DNA of 50,599 nt from an uncultured Bradyrhizobium sp. (GTDB taxonomy: Bacteria; Pseudomonadota; Alphaproteobacteria; Rhizobiales; Xanthobacteraceae). The first letter of the stretch is position 1; the number at the start of each line of letters is the position of its first letter. Both the position numbers and the translations under genes were made by a program. Location: assembly GCF_936928535.1 (NCBI RefSeq), contig NZ_CAKZHY010000078.1:1-50599 (forward strand), read 5' to 3'. This document shows positions 1 to 7,789 of this stretch, in pieces. The notes under the pieces were generated by a model, which was not told the origin of the DNA, ran no database searches, and was given only the letters and a program-made list of their open reading frames with translations.

Positions 1-1
1 T

Positions 2-43
2 GCGGTCCACATCGCCGCCATTGTCGCCTATTGGATCAATTGA
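2..43 (+). CDS. 3' end of an unidentified membrane-protein gene (partial)
   Basis: An open frame entering from the left edge ends in TGA at 41-43 and reads as a hydrophobic C-terminus (AVHIAAIVAYWIN). That is typical of the end of a last transmembrane helix. Only 13 codons are visible, so the family cannot be named. It would converge with the DUF305 gene and overlap its stop by 8 bases. It could also be a chance open frame. Confidence 0.35.
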   Translation, partial: AVHIAAIVAYWIN

Positions 44-455
44 GTCTGAACCCTAACGTCGCTGTGATTGTTGACGGGGACGACGGTTGACCCAGCGCAA
101 GGCGCATGACGGCGATTTCCTGCTGCTGATCGACGATGATCTCCTGGGCGAGGCGGCGCAGGGATTCATTGCGGCCATAGCGCAATTCGGCCTGCGCCAT
201 CGCGATCGCGCCGCGGTGGTGCGGAATCATCATGGCGGAGAAATCACGATCGACATCGCCTGACGGCGCGATATCCATGTCGCTCATCATCCGATGCATC
301 GCGGTCTGATTTTCAGCCATGAACGGCGCTTCGTCGCCGCACAGCTCCGACATCATCACATGAGATTCCACAGGCGCGGGTTGGCTCCCGAATCTGGCGC
401 CGCCAGCGAACGCGACCGCGGCGAGGGGCAGGGCGACCGCCAAGGATTTCCACAT
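36..455 (-). CDS. DUF305-family secreted protein
   Basis: Predicted 139-residue exported protein. Residues 3-20 form a hydrophobic signal or anchor segment. The DUF305 hallmark follows at about 73-83: MMIPHH (75-80) followed by RGAIAMA, with further His, Met and acidic positions nearby. DUF305 proteins are four-helix, ferritin-like periplasmic or surface proteins, and some occur with copper-handling genes; the biochemical role is unproven. I start at ATG 455 because GGGAG lies about 8 bases upstream. ATGs at 518 and 536 in the same frame lack a ribosome-binding site. No copper genes are visible nearby, and its neighbour cysK is divergent. Confidence 0.8.
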   Translation of the reverse strand: MWKSLAVALPLAAVAFAGGARFGSQPAPVESHVMMSELCGDEAPFMAENQTAMHRMMSDMDIAPSGDVDRDFSAMMIPHHRGAIAMAQAELRYGRNESLRRLAQEIIVDQQQEIAVMRLALGQPSSPSTITATLGFRLN

Positions 456-770
456 AGGACGCTCCCAGGCGGCTACGGCAATCGTCACCCAGAGCAGTCG
501 CTTCTTCGTTGCGGTCATTTGAGAGTGGGAATCCATCGCGAATTGTCTCAGGGGAGGAGAAGTCAGCCCGTGCCGCGCATACTGCCTCCGAGGTCGCTCG
601 GAGACACCTGAAAATGTCTGCAAGCAATTGAGTATCCGTGCGAATGTGAAATTGAGACGGGTTGATGGAAGTCGATCTTCCGTGTTGCTATTGTGATTGC
701 GCGGACGTTGGCGGTCGTGCAATCCAGACGGACGGGAAGCGCCACGAATCGTCGTAACAGGGAGTTGACC
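456..770. other. Intergenic region between divergent DUF305 and cysK genes
   Basis: These 315 bases presumably carry both divergent promoters. The only structure I see is a small inverted repeat, GGAAG-tcgat-CTTCC, at 667-681. It lies about 90 bases before the cysK start and could be an operator half-pair, but it is too short to argue for. No small gene is convincing here. Confidence 0.4.
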
Positions 771-1742
771 ATGGACGCATCGTCCAAGACGGGACATCAA
801 CCCGGCCGCGGCCGGATCTATGACTCGATCGTTGAGGCCTTCGGCGACACGCCGATCGTTCGCCTGCGCCGGCTGCCGGGCATGCGCGGGGTCAACGCGA
901 CGATTTTGGCGAAGCTTGAATATTTCAATCCGGCCGCAAGCGTGAAGGACCGTATCGGTGCCGCCATGATCATCGCCATGGAGAAGGCGGGCATCGTCAA
1001 GCCCGACACGGTGCTGATCGAGCCGACATCGGGCAATACCGGCATTGCGCTCGCCTTCGTCGCGGCTTCACGTGGTTACCGTCTGAAGCTGGTGATGCCG
1101 GAATCGATGTCGATCGAGCGGCGCAAGATGCTGGCGTTCCTCGGCGCCGAGCTGGTGCTGACGCCGGCGGCGCAAGGCATGAAGGGCGCGATCGCGACCG
1201 CCGAAGAGCTGTTGAAGACGACGCCGAACTCGGTGATGCCGCAGCAGTTCAAAAACCTCGCCAATCCCGAGGTGCATCGCCGCACGACGGCGGAAGAGAT
1301 CTGGAACGACACATCAGGCAACATCGATTACTTCGTCGCCGGCGTCGGCACCGGCGGCACCATCACGGGCGTCGGTCAGGTCCTGAAGCCGCGCAAGGCG
1401 TCCTTGCGCGTGGTCGCAGTCGAGCCCGAGGAGAGCCCGGTGCTCTCGGGCGGCACGCACACGCCACACAAGATCCAGGGCATTGGCGCGGGTTTCGTGC
1501 CTGACATTCTCGACCGCTCCGTGATCGACGAGATCGTGAAGATCAATTCGACCACCGCGATCGAAACGTCGCGGGCGCTGGCGCGGCACGAGGGCATTCC
1601 CGGCGGCATCTCCTCCGGTGCCGCGATCGCCGCAGCGCTCGAGATCGGCAAGCGGCCGGAAGCTGCGGGAAAGACCATCCTGGCTATCGTGCCGTCGTTC
1701 TCCGAGCGCTATCTTTCGACCGCATTGTTTGAAGGGATCTGA
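771..1742 (+). CDS. cysK: Cysteine synthase (O-acetylserine sulfhydrylase)
   Basis: PLP-dependent enzyme of 323 residues, the normal size for CysK/CysM, which makes L-cysteine from O-acetylserine and sulfide in the cytoplasm. The PLP lysine is K59 in [11 protein letters not shown], preceded by the usual Asn. The substrate-binding loop PTSGNTG is at about 85-91, and the phosphate-cradling glycine loop GTGGTITG is in the middle of the protein. The C-terminal [10 protein letters not shown] matches the family end. The start is ATG 771, with AGGGAG just upstream; an earlier in-frame codon lacks such a site. The stop is only 3 bases from the BrnA-like gene, so the two are probably co-transcribed. 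CysK and CysM cannot be separated cleanly by eye. Confidence 0.93.
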   Translation: MDASSKTGHQPGRGRIYDSIVEAFGDTPIVRLRRLPGMRGVNATILAKLEYFNPAASVKDRIGAAMIIAMEKAGIVKPDTVLIEPTSGNTGIALAFVAASRGYRLKLVMPESMSIERRKMLAFLGAELVLTPAAQGMKGAIATAEELLKTTPNSVMPQQFKNLANPEVHRRTTAEEIWNDTSGNIDYFVAGVGTGGTITGVGQVLKPRKASLRVVAVEPEESPVLSGGTHTPHKIQGIGAGFVPDILDRSVIDEIVKINSTTAIETSRALARHEGIPGGISSGAAIAAALEIGKRPEAAGKTILAIVPSFSERYLSTALFEGI

Positions 1743-1745
1743 GCG

Positions 1746-1985
1746 ATGGCGGATCAACCGAGGCGGCCGCGGACGTTGGGCGATGCGCGCACCGAAGCCG
1801 AGGCGGCATTCAAGAAGGTGACGGCCAAGGTCGCCGCTCCCGTGCCGAAGCAGAACGTGGCGCCTGGGATCAAGGAGCAGGTCACGCTGCGCATCGACCA
1901 GGACGTGCTGGAGTTCTTCCAGGAGGGCGGTCCAGGCTGGCAGGACCGCATCAACGATGCGTTGCGCAAGGCGGCGGGCAAGTAG
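1746..1985 (+). CDS. BrnA-like antitoxin-family protein (orphan)
   Basis: 79 residues. The C-terminal half, VTLRIDQDVLEFFQ followed by GPGWQDRINDALRK, matches the ribbon-helix-helix end of BrnA antitoxins: a beta strand with an alternating pattern, then the GxGWQ turn. BrnA normally pairs with a BrnT RNase toxin encoded directly upstream. Here the upstream neighbour is cysK, 3 bases away, and the downstream bases hold a repeat and a terminator, so no toxin partner is visible. It may be a co-opted DNA-binding protein, perhaps acting on the cysK transcript, but that is inference. The basic, lysine-rich N-terminus is unremarkable. Confidence 0.75.
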   Translation: MADQPRRPRTLGDARTEAEAAFKKVTAKVAAPVPKQNVAPGIKEQVTLRIDQDVLEFFQEGGPGWQDRINDALRKAAGK

Positions 1986-2060
1986 CGAACCTTTCGGCGG
2001 CGACACGCAACAGACGTCTGGTCGCAGGCTGCGGCGTCTGTGTGTGGCGAATCTCTATCC

Positions 2061-2178
2061 CCGTCATTGCGAACGCAGCGAAGCAATCCAGGCTGCTTCC
2101 GCGGAAGGATTCTGGATTGCTTCGCGGAGCCGTCATCGGGCAGCGCGTTCGCGCGGACCCGGTGGCCCGCAATGACGG
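2061..2178. repeat. Dispersed intergenic palindromic repeat
   Basis: Bounded by a perfect 11-base inverted repeat, CCGTCATTGCG at 2061-2071 and CGCAATGACGG at 2168-2178. Internal complementary blocks (GAAGCAATCCAG and CTGGATTGCTTC) also pair. The sequence type (cattgcgaacgcagcgaagc...) is recognisable as a repeat common in Bradyrhizobium intergenic DNA. It lies between the BrnA-like gene and the terminator and encodes nothing. Confidence 0.8.
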
Positions 2179-2205
2179 AATGTGTGGGGAGCATTGTTGC
2201 CCAAA

Positions 2206-2236
2206 GAAAAAGCCCGGCGTGAGCCGGGCTTTTTTG
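2206..2236. terminator. Bidirectional intrinsic terminator
   Basis: AAGCCCGGC-gtga-GCCGGGCTT stem-loop followed by T6 on the plus strand, with an A-rich flank that gives a T-rich tail on the minus strand. It sits between the rightward cysK-brnA pair and the leftward caspase-like gene and can serve both. Confidence 0.9.
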
Positions 2237-2254
2237 TTGCCATCTGATCTTGCC

Positions 2255-3664
2255 TCAGCGGCGGAACATGCCGCCCATCATGCCGCCGACCACGCCGCCC
2301 ATGAAGGCCGCGCCGGCGTCGCCGCCACCGCTGTGTCGGGGAGCGGGTGCGCTTTGTGCCGGAGCGGCGCGCCGGGCCGGCTTCGGGCTGTCATCGCTTG
2401 CGGTCGTCGTCGCCGCGACGATCTCGGACAGCAGGGCCTTGTGCTGGAGCTTGTTGAGGAAGCCGGTCGACGGATAACCGCGAGCGGCCTGCCAGCGCTT
2501 GAGCACCGTGCGGGTGTCGTCGTTGAACACGCCGCTGACCTTGGTGTCGAAACCGAGGCCTGTCAGCCGGCGTTGCACGTCGCGGCGCTGCCCCTTGTCG
2601 AGGCCGATCTGGTCCTCGGTGAGCTGGGTGGCGTCGTCGGTGAAGGTTGCGGGATCGACGCCGGCATTGAGGTTGCGTGTCGTGGTCGAGGGTCCGTTCT
2701 GGATCGCCGCGAGCCGCGCCATTGCCAGCGGCTTGAACTGGCCGTTGGGATAAGCGGAGAGGTAGGCGTTGAGCTCTTCCGGCTTGTTGGATTCCTTCAC
2801 CGAGCGCCAGAACTCGACCTCGGCCTCGGAGCCGCTGGTCGCTGTGGCTGGCGCGGCGGTTGCCGTCGGTGCCGCATTGGCGACCTGCGTCGTCGGTCCC
2901 TGATTGAGGTAGACGGCGCCGATCAGATTGGTGTGGCCCCAGGGAAGCTGGCCCTTGTGGGTCTCTTCATTGACCTGGGCACGCACCGAAGTCATCGCCT
3001 GCTGGATCTCGATGCCAGGCTTGGTGATGTTGTCGATCAGTGCGCGGGTGAACGGGCTGTTGTTGCCCTCCTGGCCGTCGAGTGCCGTCTGGCCCGGGCC
3101 GGTGGCGAAGGCGATCAGCGTGCCTTCGCCCGACTTCATCTCGGCGAGACCGCTGCCGACATTGACGCTGCGGGTGGCCGAGTTCGACTTGATCTTGGCG
3201 GCGAACGGGTTGTCGCGGCAGGCGTCGAGGAACACCAGCTTGACCTTGGCATCGCCCATGGTCTGGTCGAGCGTCAGGTCGATGTTGATGGCGGCGCCAA
3301 GCTTGACGTCCATCTCCGATTTGATGTCGGCATCAACGGGCAGGAGATAGTTGGTGCCACCGACGGCGATGCCGTGGCCGGCATAGTAGAACACCGCGAT
3401 GTCGGAGCCCTGGGCCTTGCGGCCGAAATCGAGCAGCTTCTCGGTCATCTGGTCGCGCGTCAGATTGGATCCTTCGATCACCTCGAAGCCGACATTGCGT
3501 AGCGTCGACGCCATCGCCTTGGCGTCGATCGGCGGGTTCGGCAATTGCGCGACGTTCTTGTAGGCTCCGTTGCCGACGACAAAGGCGACGCGGCGGTCGG
3601 CCTTGGCGGCGCTGACCGACAGCGCCATGCACATCAGCGAAACGATGATGGTGAGAGTGCGCAT
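2255..3664 (-). CDS. Caspase-like (peptidase C14) secreted protein with peptidoglycan-binding-like domain
   Basis: 469 residues. A signal peptide (1-22, ending SAAKA) is followed by a C14 caspase/metacaspase-like domain at about 24-260. The catalytic dyad is visible: His97 in FYYAGHG and Cys149 in FLDACRDNP. A low-complexity Ala/Thr linker comes next, then a helical domain at about 350-430 resembling a peptidoglycan-binding fold (QRRLTGLGF, then F..DTRTVLKRWQAARG). The tail is Gly/Met-rich. Similar proteins are numerous in rhizobia; their substrates are mostly unknown. The start at ATG 3664 has TTGGGGA upstream and gives a clean signal peptide, while the longer frame adds 28 residues without one. 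A CRP-like palindrome lies 156 bases upstream. Confidence 0.88.
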   Translation of the reverse strand: MRTLTIIVSLMCMALSVSAAKADRRVAFVVGNGAYKNVAQLPNPPIDAKAMASTLRNVGFEVIEGSNLTRDQMTEKLLDFGRKAQGSDIAVFYYAGHGIAVGGTNYLLPVDADIKSEMDVKLGAAINIDLTLDQTMGDAKVKLVFLDACRDNPFAAKIKSNSATRSVNVGSGLAEMKSGEGTLIAFATGPGQTALDGQEGNNSPFTRALIDNITKPGIEIQQAMTSVRAQVNEETHKGQLPWGHTNLIGAVYLNQGPTTQVANAAPTATAAPATATSGSEAEVEFWRSVKESNKPEELNAYLSAYPNGQFKPLAMARLAAIQNGPSTTTRNLNAGVDPATFTDDATQLTEDQIGLDKGQRRDVQRRLTGLGFDTKVSGVFNDDTRTVLKRWQAARGYPSTGFLNKLQHKALLSEIVAATTTASDDSPKPARRAAPAQSAPAPRHSGGGDAGAAFMGGVVGGMMGGMFRR

Positions 3665-3819
3665 CTGAAATCCCCAACAGAATCGAATGACAGGCAGCAA
3701 CAGATTGGTGTCGAATCTACACGAAAGCGCCAAGGCTCGCGCTAGCAAAACGACTGATCACCCAACTGACCCAACCCACTGCTCTGTGATCGATTATGCA
3801 CGATGGAATGCCCCTCCAA

Positions 3820-3835
3820 CGTGATCCAAATCACG
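3820..3835. promoter_or_regulatory. CRP/FNR-type palindrome (candidate)
   Basis: CGTGATCCAAATCACG has perfect 6-base arms around 4 bases and contains GTGA-N6-TCAC, the core recognised by CRP-like regulators. It lies upstream of the leftward caspase-like gene and just past the end of the EamA gene. Its distance from the caspase start (156 bases) is long for a class II site. Confidence 0.4.
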
Positions 3836-3875
3836 CTCGACCACTCGGATTTGTCGCAGCAGTCCGCGCGCAGGT

Positions 3876-4751
3876 TCACTGTGCGCGGGCAGGAACCGGC
3901 GCGAGCGGCTTCAAATTAAGGAGATTGCCGCACAGGATCAGGGCCGCGCCAAGCACGGTCCAGGCATCGAGCCGCTCGGAATAGAGCAGCCAGCCGGCGG
4001 TCGCGGTGAGGGGAACCCGCAGGAAGTCCATCGGCACGACGATTGTGGCGTCAGCATAGCGTAGCGCGCTCGCCAGGCAATAGTGCGAGAAAGTGCCGCA
4101 GACCCCGATGACGAAGAGCCAGCCCCAGAGCGTGGCTGAGGGCCAGGTCCAGACGTAGAGCGTCGGCACCAAGCCGATCACCATCTGGACCACGATCATC
4201 CAGAACAGGATCGACAAGGCGCTCTCGGTCCGGGTCAGCGACTTCGCCAAAGCCATGGATATGCTGAAGCCGATCGCGGCCCCGAGCGCGATCAACTGGC
4301 CCGGATTGATCTCGCCGGTGGCGGGCCGCACGATCATGACGACGCCGACTACGCCGAGCACGACAGCGGCGATCTTCCAAATGGTCATCCGCTCCGACAG
4401 GAATGTCGCGGCGAGCAGCGCAGTCCAGATCGGCATCGTGAATTCGATCGCGACGACCTGGCCGATTCCGATCAGCATCAGCGCGTAGAACCAGCCGAGC
4501 TGCGCAAAATAATGCACGCCGTTGCGCGCCAGATGCTGGGGCAGACGCCTGGTCGCAACCGCCTTGAAGCCACCAGAGCGGTAGATGATCGGCAGCAGCA
4601 GCGTGAAGCCGATCAGCGAGCGGACTTCCATGATTTCAAAGACGTTCAGGAAGCGCGTGGTCTCACGTCCGGCAACCGCCATGACCAGCATCAGGGACAG
4701 CCAGCCGGCCATCCACAGTGCAGCCATCGTTTTCGACGGTGTTGGGCTCAT
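3876..4751 (-). CDS. EamA-family (DMT superfamily) transporter
   Basis: 291-residue integral membrane protein with about ten hydrophobic segments arranged as two repeated EamA units. The first spans residues 10-145, including the conserved FTMPIWTALLA region near the end of helix 4. The second spans about 155-280, with PMDFLRVPLTATAGWLLYSE at the equivalent place. Members export metabolites or amino acids; the substrate here cannot be read from the sequence. The start is ATG 4751; no clear ribosome-binding site is visible, and an ATG nine codons later is an alternative. Confidence 0.88.
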   Translation of the reverse strand: MSPTPSKTMAALWMAGWLSLMLVMAVAGRETTRFLNVFEIMEVRSLIGFTLLLPIIYRSGGFKAVATRRLPQHLARNGVHYFAQLGWFYALMLIGIGQVVAIEFTMPIWTALLAATFLSERMTIWKIAAVVLGVVGVVMIVRPATGEINPGQLIALGAAIGFSISMALAKSLTRTESALSILFWMIVVQMVIGLVPTLYVWTWPSATLWGWLFVIGVCGTFSHYCLASALRYADATIVVPMDFLRVPLTATAGWLLYSERLDAWTVLGAALILCGNLLNLKPLAPVPARAQ

Positions 4752-4896
4752 CGGTGCGGGCGGGAGATCGGAAAAGAGGGGAGGCCGGTATCGGCGACAT
4801 CGCCGGTGTTTGCAACGGCCAATTCTGCCGATGCAGCGATGCGCGGCGACGTGCTAAGCCCACGCGCAGAGCAACAAGAAACCAGGGAGAGCGCTC

Positions 4897-5295
4897 ATGC
4901 GAATCTTGCAGCCAGCCGAGTGGAAGAAACCGCGCGGCTTCTCACATGGCGTCGTGGCGGAAGGGCCGGGCCGCTGGGTCGTGCTGGCCGGGCAGACCGG
5001 CGGCGACGAGACCGGCAATTATACGCCAGACATGGCGGCCCAGGTTGCAACCGCGCTGAAGCGGATCATCAAGCTTCTCGCAGAGGGCGGTGCGGGTCCC
5101 GAGCACATCGTGCGCCTGACCTGGTATCTGACCAGCCGCAGCGAATATGAGGCCGCGGGGGCCGGCGTCGGTGCCGCCTGGAAGGAGACGCTCGGGCGCA
5201 ATTTCCCGCCATCGACGCTGCTTTACATCGGTGGCCTCGTGGACGAGCGCGCCAAGGTCGAGATCGAGGTCACGGCGTTCGTGCCGAATTCATAA
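4897..5295 (+). CDS. RidA/YjgF-family protein
   Basis: 132 residues, the usual length of the Rid family (trimeric enamine/imine deaminases and relatives). The family end is clear: STLLYIGGLVDERAKVEIEVTAFVP. The position equivalent to the catalytic Arg of true RidA (usually ...R.A..V..LP.) is not present in that form, so this is probably a Rid subgroup of uncertain activity and not a RidA orthologue. The start at ATG 4897 is preceded by GGGAGAG. It stands alone, divergent from the EamA gene. Confidence 0.85.
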   Translation: MRILQPAEWKKPRGFSHGVVAEGPGRWVVLAGQTGGDETGNYTPDMAAQVATALKRIIKLLAEGGAGPEHIVRLTWYLTSRSEYEAAGAGVGAAWKETLGRNFPPSTLLYIGGLVDERAKVEIEVTAFVPNS

Positions 5296-5308
5296 GGTTC
5301 TTGCGCAC

Positions 5309-5336
5309 AAAAAAGACCCGGCGAGGTCGCCGGGTC
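5309..5336 (-). terminator. Intrinsic terminator for the leftward secreted-protein genes
   Basis: GACCCGGCGA and TCGCCGGGTC form a 9-10 bp stem with a very short loop. On the minus strand the stem is followed by TCTTTTTT. It lies just downstream of the stop at 5363 and 14 bases past the convergent RidA stop. Confidence 0.85.
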
Positions 5337-5362
5337 GATGATCGTGTCGTCTTGCTGTCGTC

Positions 5363-5911
5363 CTATCTCGAGAGCGAGATATTGGCGCCGCGGAACTGGC
5401 TGTCCGCGCGCATCGTGACGCTCTGCTTGTTGCCGCTCGTTTTCAACGCGATGTTGGCGTTGAATCCGGCAGCTGAGGCGACCACCTCGAAGTTCCCGCC
5501 GCCGCCGCGGCCCTGAAGCGAGCCGGAAATGTTGCGGCTGGCCTCGGACCAGCTCCCGGTGATGGCGCTCCCCTCGGCCCTCACGCTGGCAGCCAGATTG
5601 AACTTGTAAGCGTCGCTGGCACAGGTCAGCGACATCTCCATGGTCGGGCCGATCGGGGCGTATTTGGCCCGGCAACGGATCCGCTCGGTCGAACCGTCAT
5701 CCAGCGTCACGGTGCCGGCGCCGCTCCAGCTGCCCGCCAGCGGCGCGAAGGGACCGGCCTGGGCCTTGCTCTCCGAGCTGGTGGTAACAGCTGTCACCAA
5801 CAAAACGGCGGCCGCCATGAGCAGCCGCCGACTAACGAGGTTCGTCCAGAATTGCTTATTGACGCGATGCTTCCCACCGCCCGCTGCACGGTATGCCTGC
5901 AGATGCTCCAT
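5363..5911 (-). CDS. Small secreted protein, unknown function
   Basis: 182 residues as annotated. A hydrophobic stretch at about residues 30-45 (LLMAAAVLLVTAV) ends in SESKAQA, which looks like a signal-peptidase site. The mature part is a beta-rich domain beginning with FAPLAGSWSGAGTVTL and a glycine-rich GRGGGGNF stretch. I recognise this as a rhizobial secreted family of unknown role. The start at ATG 5911 has GGGGAAG upstream but overlaps the preceding gene by 56 bases; ATG 5818 would give 151 residues but has no ribosome-binding site. It probably shares a transcript with the next gene. Confidence 0.72.
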   Translation of the reverse strand: MEHLQAYRAAGGGKHRVNKQFWTNLVSRRLLMAAAVLLVTAVTTSSESKAQAGPFAPLAGSWSGAGTVTLDDGSTERIRCRAKYAPIGPTMEMSLTCASDAYKFNLAASVRAEGSAITGSWSEASRNISGSLQGRGGGGNFEVVASAAGFNANIALKTSGNKQSVTMRADSQFRGANISLSR

Positions 5912-6206
5912 TCCACTTCCCCGATCCGGCGTTGCCGCTGAGTTGACCGTTAGCATATGCACCATTGATCGAAACTTTCACAAGGCCCCCACTGCCGATG
6001 GTGCCGGAAACGTTAGCACCGGGCGCGGTGATCCTGCCGTCGGCAACCGTCAGCATGGAGCTGGCCGTCGGCTCGCAGGAACCGGTCTTGGTCACGATGG
6101 TGACCTGCCAATTGCCGTCATAGGGAGTCTGGGCGAATGCGGGAGCGGCGAGAGTGGCAGTAATTACTGAAGCGGCACAGAACGCCGCGATGCGACCAAA
6201 ACGCAT
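5856..6206 (-). CDS. Small secreted protein, unknown function
   Basis: 116 residues with a classic signal peptide ending APAFAQ at about residue 26. The mature domain is short (YDGNWQVTIVTKTGSC ... GKWNG, then CSGRWEASRQ) with two cysteines that could form a disulfide bond. It shares the beta-rich, W-x-G style of the next gene, and both may belong to one family of periplasmic or surface proteins. The start at ATG 6206 follows AAGGACGG. Its 3' end overlaps the start of the downstream gene in another frame. Confidence 0.8.
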   Translation of the reverse strand: MRFGRIAAFCAASVITATLAAPAFAQTPYDGNWQVTIVTKTGSCEPTASSMLTVADGRITAPGANVSGTIGSGGLVKVSINGAYANGQLSGNAGSGKWNGASAGIPCSGRWEASRQ

Positions 6207-6389
6207 GAATTCCGTCCTTGAATGTGTCTGATATGCTGACGCTTATTCGGGCGAAATGTGACGGAAATTTGGTGCATTGCAAAGTTGAAAATTGTTCCTG
6301 TGGAAACAATGGTTTATTTGCGATCCTGGCTCCGATTTTCGAAGCAGAATCAAAGCGCCGTCCCGTTAATCCTTAACGTGACGAACGAC

Positions 6390-6977
6390 TCAGGAAAGAC
6401 TGGGTGCTGAGGTGGCGAACTGCTCGTCCTGAGCTTTCGACGGCAGCGCCTTGTGGACCTTGGCGTAATCGATCACGTCGGCGAGCAGCTTGAGGCCGAG
6501 CGGCGCCAGCGCACGTTCCCAGAGTTCGCGGGCAGTCTCGCCCTTTTTCACGAAACACCAGTCCTGAGCGGCGATGGCGCCGGCGTCCATGCGGTCGGCG
6601 AGATGATAGATCGTGCCGCCGGCGATCGGGTCGCCTTCCTTGATGGTCCATTCCACCGCGGCCTTGCCGCGATGGCGCGGCAGCAGCGAGGGGTGATAGC
6701 CGATCCCGCCGAGCTTGGCGGCGGCGAGCGCGTCCTTTCCGATCCGGGCATGGCTGTGGGCGGTGATGATCAGATCGGTGTCGGGGGCAATCTCGGACGC
6801 CACCACCAGCTTCGGATTGGCCTGCACCACGACCTCGATGCCAACAGCCTTGGCGGTCGCGGCCAGGCGGTCCTCGGCGTCGGCCACGACGACCCGCACG
6901 ATCGAGACGCCGTGCTCGCGGAGCATGTTCAGGGTGGTCACGCCGAAATGGCGGGAGCCGACGAGGGTGATGCGCAT
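6390..6977 (-). CDS. Formyltransferase-family protein (Fmt/PurN-like), degenerate active site
   Basis: 195 residues, covering only the N-terminal formyltransferase domain; full Fmt has about 310. The Rossmann start MRITLVGSRHFG and the folate-binding loop HPSLLPRHRG at about 95-104 are clear, as is the downstream GGTIYHLADRMDAG, whose Asp matches the catalytic Asp. However, the Asn that normally sits two residues before the His (N-x-H) is Gly here (G-Y-H). It is therefore unlikely to be a housekeeping Met-tRNA formyltransferase. Sugar or amino-acid N-formylation, or another hydroxymethyl/formyl transfer, is possible. The start is ATG 6977, with CGGAAC upstream at a long spacing. Confidence 0.78.
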   Translation of the reverse strand: MRITLVGSRHFGVTTLNMLREHGVSIVRVVVADAEDRLAATAKAVGIEVVVQANPKLVVASEIAPDTDLIITAHSHARIGKDALAAAKLGGIGYHPSLLPRHRGKAAVEWTIKEGDPIAGGTIYHLADRMDAGAIAAQDWCFVKKGETARELWERALAPLGLKLLADVIDYAKVHKALPSKAQDEQFATSAPSLS

Positions 6978-7167
6978 GGGTGTCTGTTCCGTCTCGCAGC
7001 TGCGTCATCCCCCGATAACACGTCCGGACGCCCTGTCACCACCCGCGCGACGTTTGCGCCGGTTATCAACAATGCGCGTATGCGCGAGACCGCTGAAACT
7101 CGGCGATTGCACCACGCGGCATTCCGGTGCTTCCATAAGCGCACCGCGACCTGCCCGGAGCGAGCCT

Positions 7168-7452
7168 ATGCGCTGTGCATTGTCTGTCATCTTCGCGACA
7201 CTGATGCTGACGGCTCCGGCCCGTGCCGGTGGACCGTATCCAGCCGTCCCGCCCGAGATCGGGGTGGCGCCGTTCATCGGCCCGACCTGGGACGGCTATC
7301 GCTGCGCTGAAGGCACGATCTACAATTTCTACCACGACGCCTATTACAGCGAGGAGCCGCCGGCGCTCCATCGCGGCTATGCCTACAGGCCGTTTTACCG
7401 TTACAGCGCCTATCGCAAATGGCCGCGCAAATATTTCTGCGCTACGGACTAA
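7168..7452 (+). CDS. Small secreted protein, Tyr-rich
   Basis: 94 residues: a signal peptide (cut after APARA, about residue 20), then a short Pro/Tyr-rich chain with several YxxY patterns (YNFYHDAYY, YAYRPFYRYSAY) and two cysteines. I do not recognise a function; it is typical of small rhizobial exported proteins. The start at ATG 7168 has GGAG six bases upstream. Confidence 0.75.
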   Translation: MRCALSVIFATLMLTAPARAGGPYPAVPPEIGVAPFIGPTWDGYRCAEGTIYNFYHDAYYSEEPPALHRGYAYRPFYRYSAYRKWPRKYFCATD

Positions 7453-7789
7453 ACGTTGCCGCATCGCCACGGTCGGCGGCAAATGACCGATGCGCCGGTT
7501 CCTGTGTTTGGTTCTTAACAGAAGAATCGGCTGTGTGCCGTTAGTACGTCCCGAACCGGGGCTGGTCAGATTTCATTCCGGATCCGTTTTCGAACCCGGC
7601 TCAGGCCGCTGGCGGAATCGCCAGCGGCCTTTTCGTTGTCCGCCTCACCGGATCATGAAACGGTAACATGTTCTCAACCTCGTTGTCGTATCGACGAATC
7701 CGTCGCGGATTTGTATTGCGTACCGCGACACCAAAAATGTCCCACCGGTGCGGGTGCGCCGTGCGGGCATTTTTGCCGGGGCCGATGTC
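7453..7789. other. Intergenic region with terminator and hairpins
   Basis: Holds the terminator at 7604-7633 and a bulged hairpin at 7733-7775 (AAAATG-t-CCC against GGGCATTTT). The latter lies directly before the small gene at 7790 and could be a weak terminator or leader structure. No further gene is convincing. Confidence 0.45.
7604..7633 (+). terminator. Strong intrinsic terminator
   Basis: GGCCGCTGGCG-gaat-CGCCAGCGGCC, an 11-bp perfect stem with a 4-base loop, followed by TTTTC. It would end the transcript of the gene at 7168, or of an unannotated short RNA in the 150 bases before it. Confidence 0.9.

Noticed and set aside
2042..3502. 486-codon open frame opposite the caspase-like gene
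   Set aside because: It begins inside the dispersed repeat and the terminator, and its translation is Ala/Arg/Gly-rich without motifs. The opposite strand has signal peptide, dyad and start site.
7733..7775. Bulged hairpin as a definite terminator or riboswitch
   Set aside because: One bulge and a short T-tract make it marginal; I mention it only within the intergenic entry.
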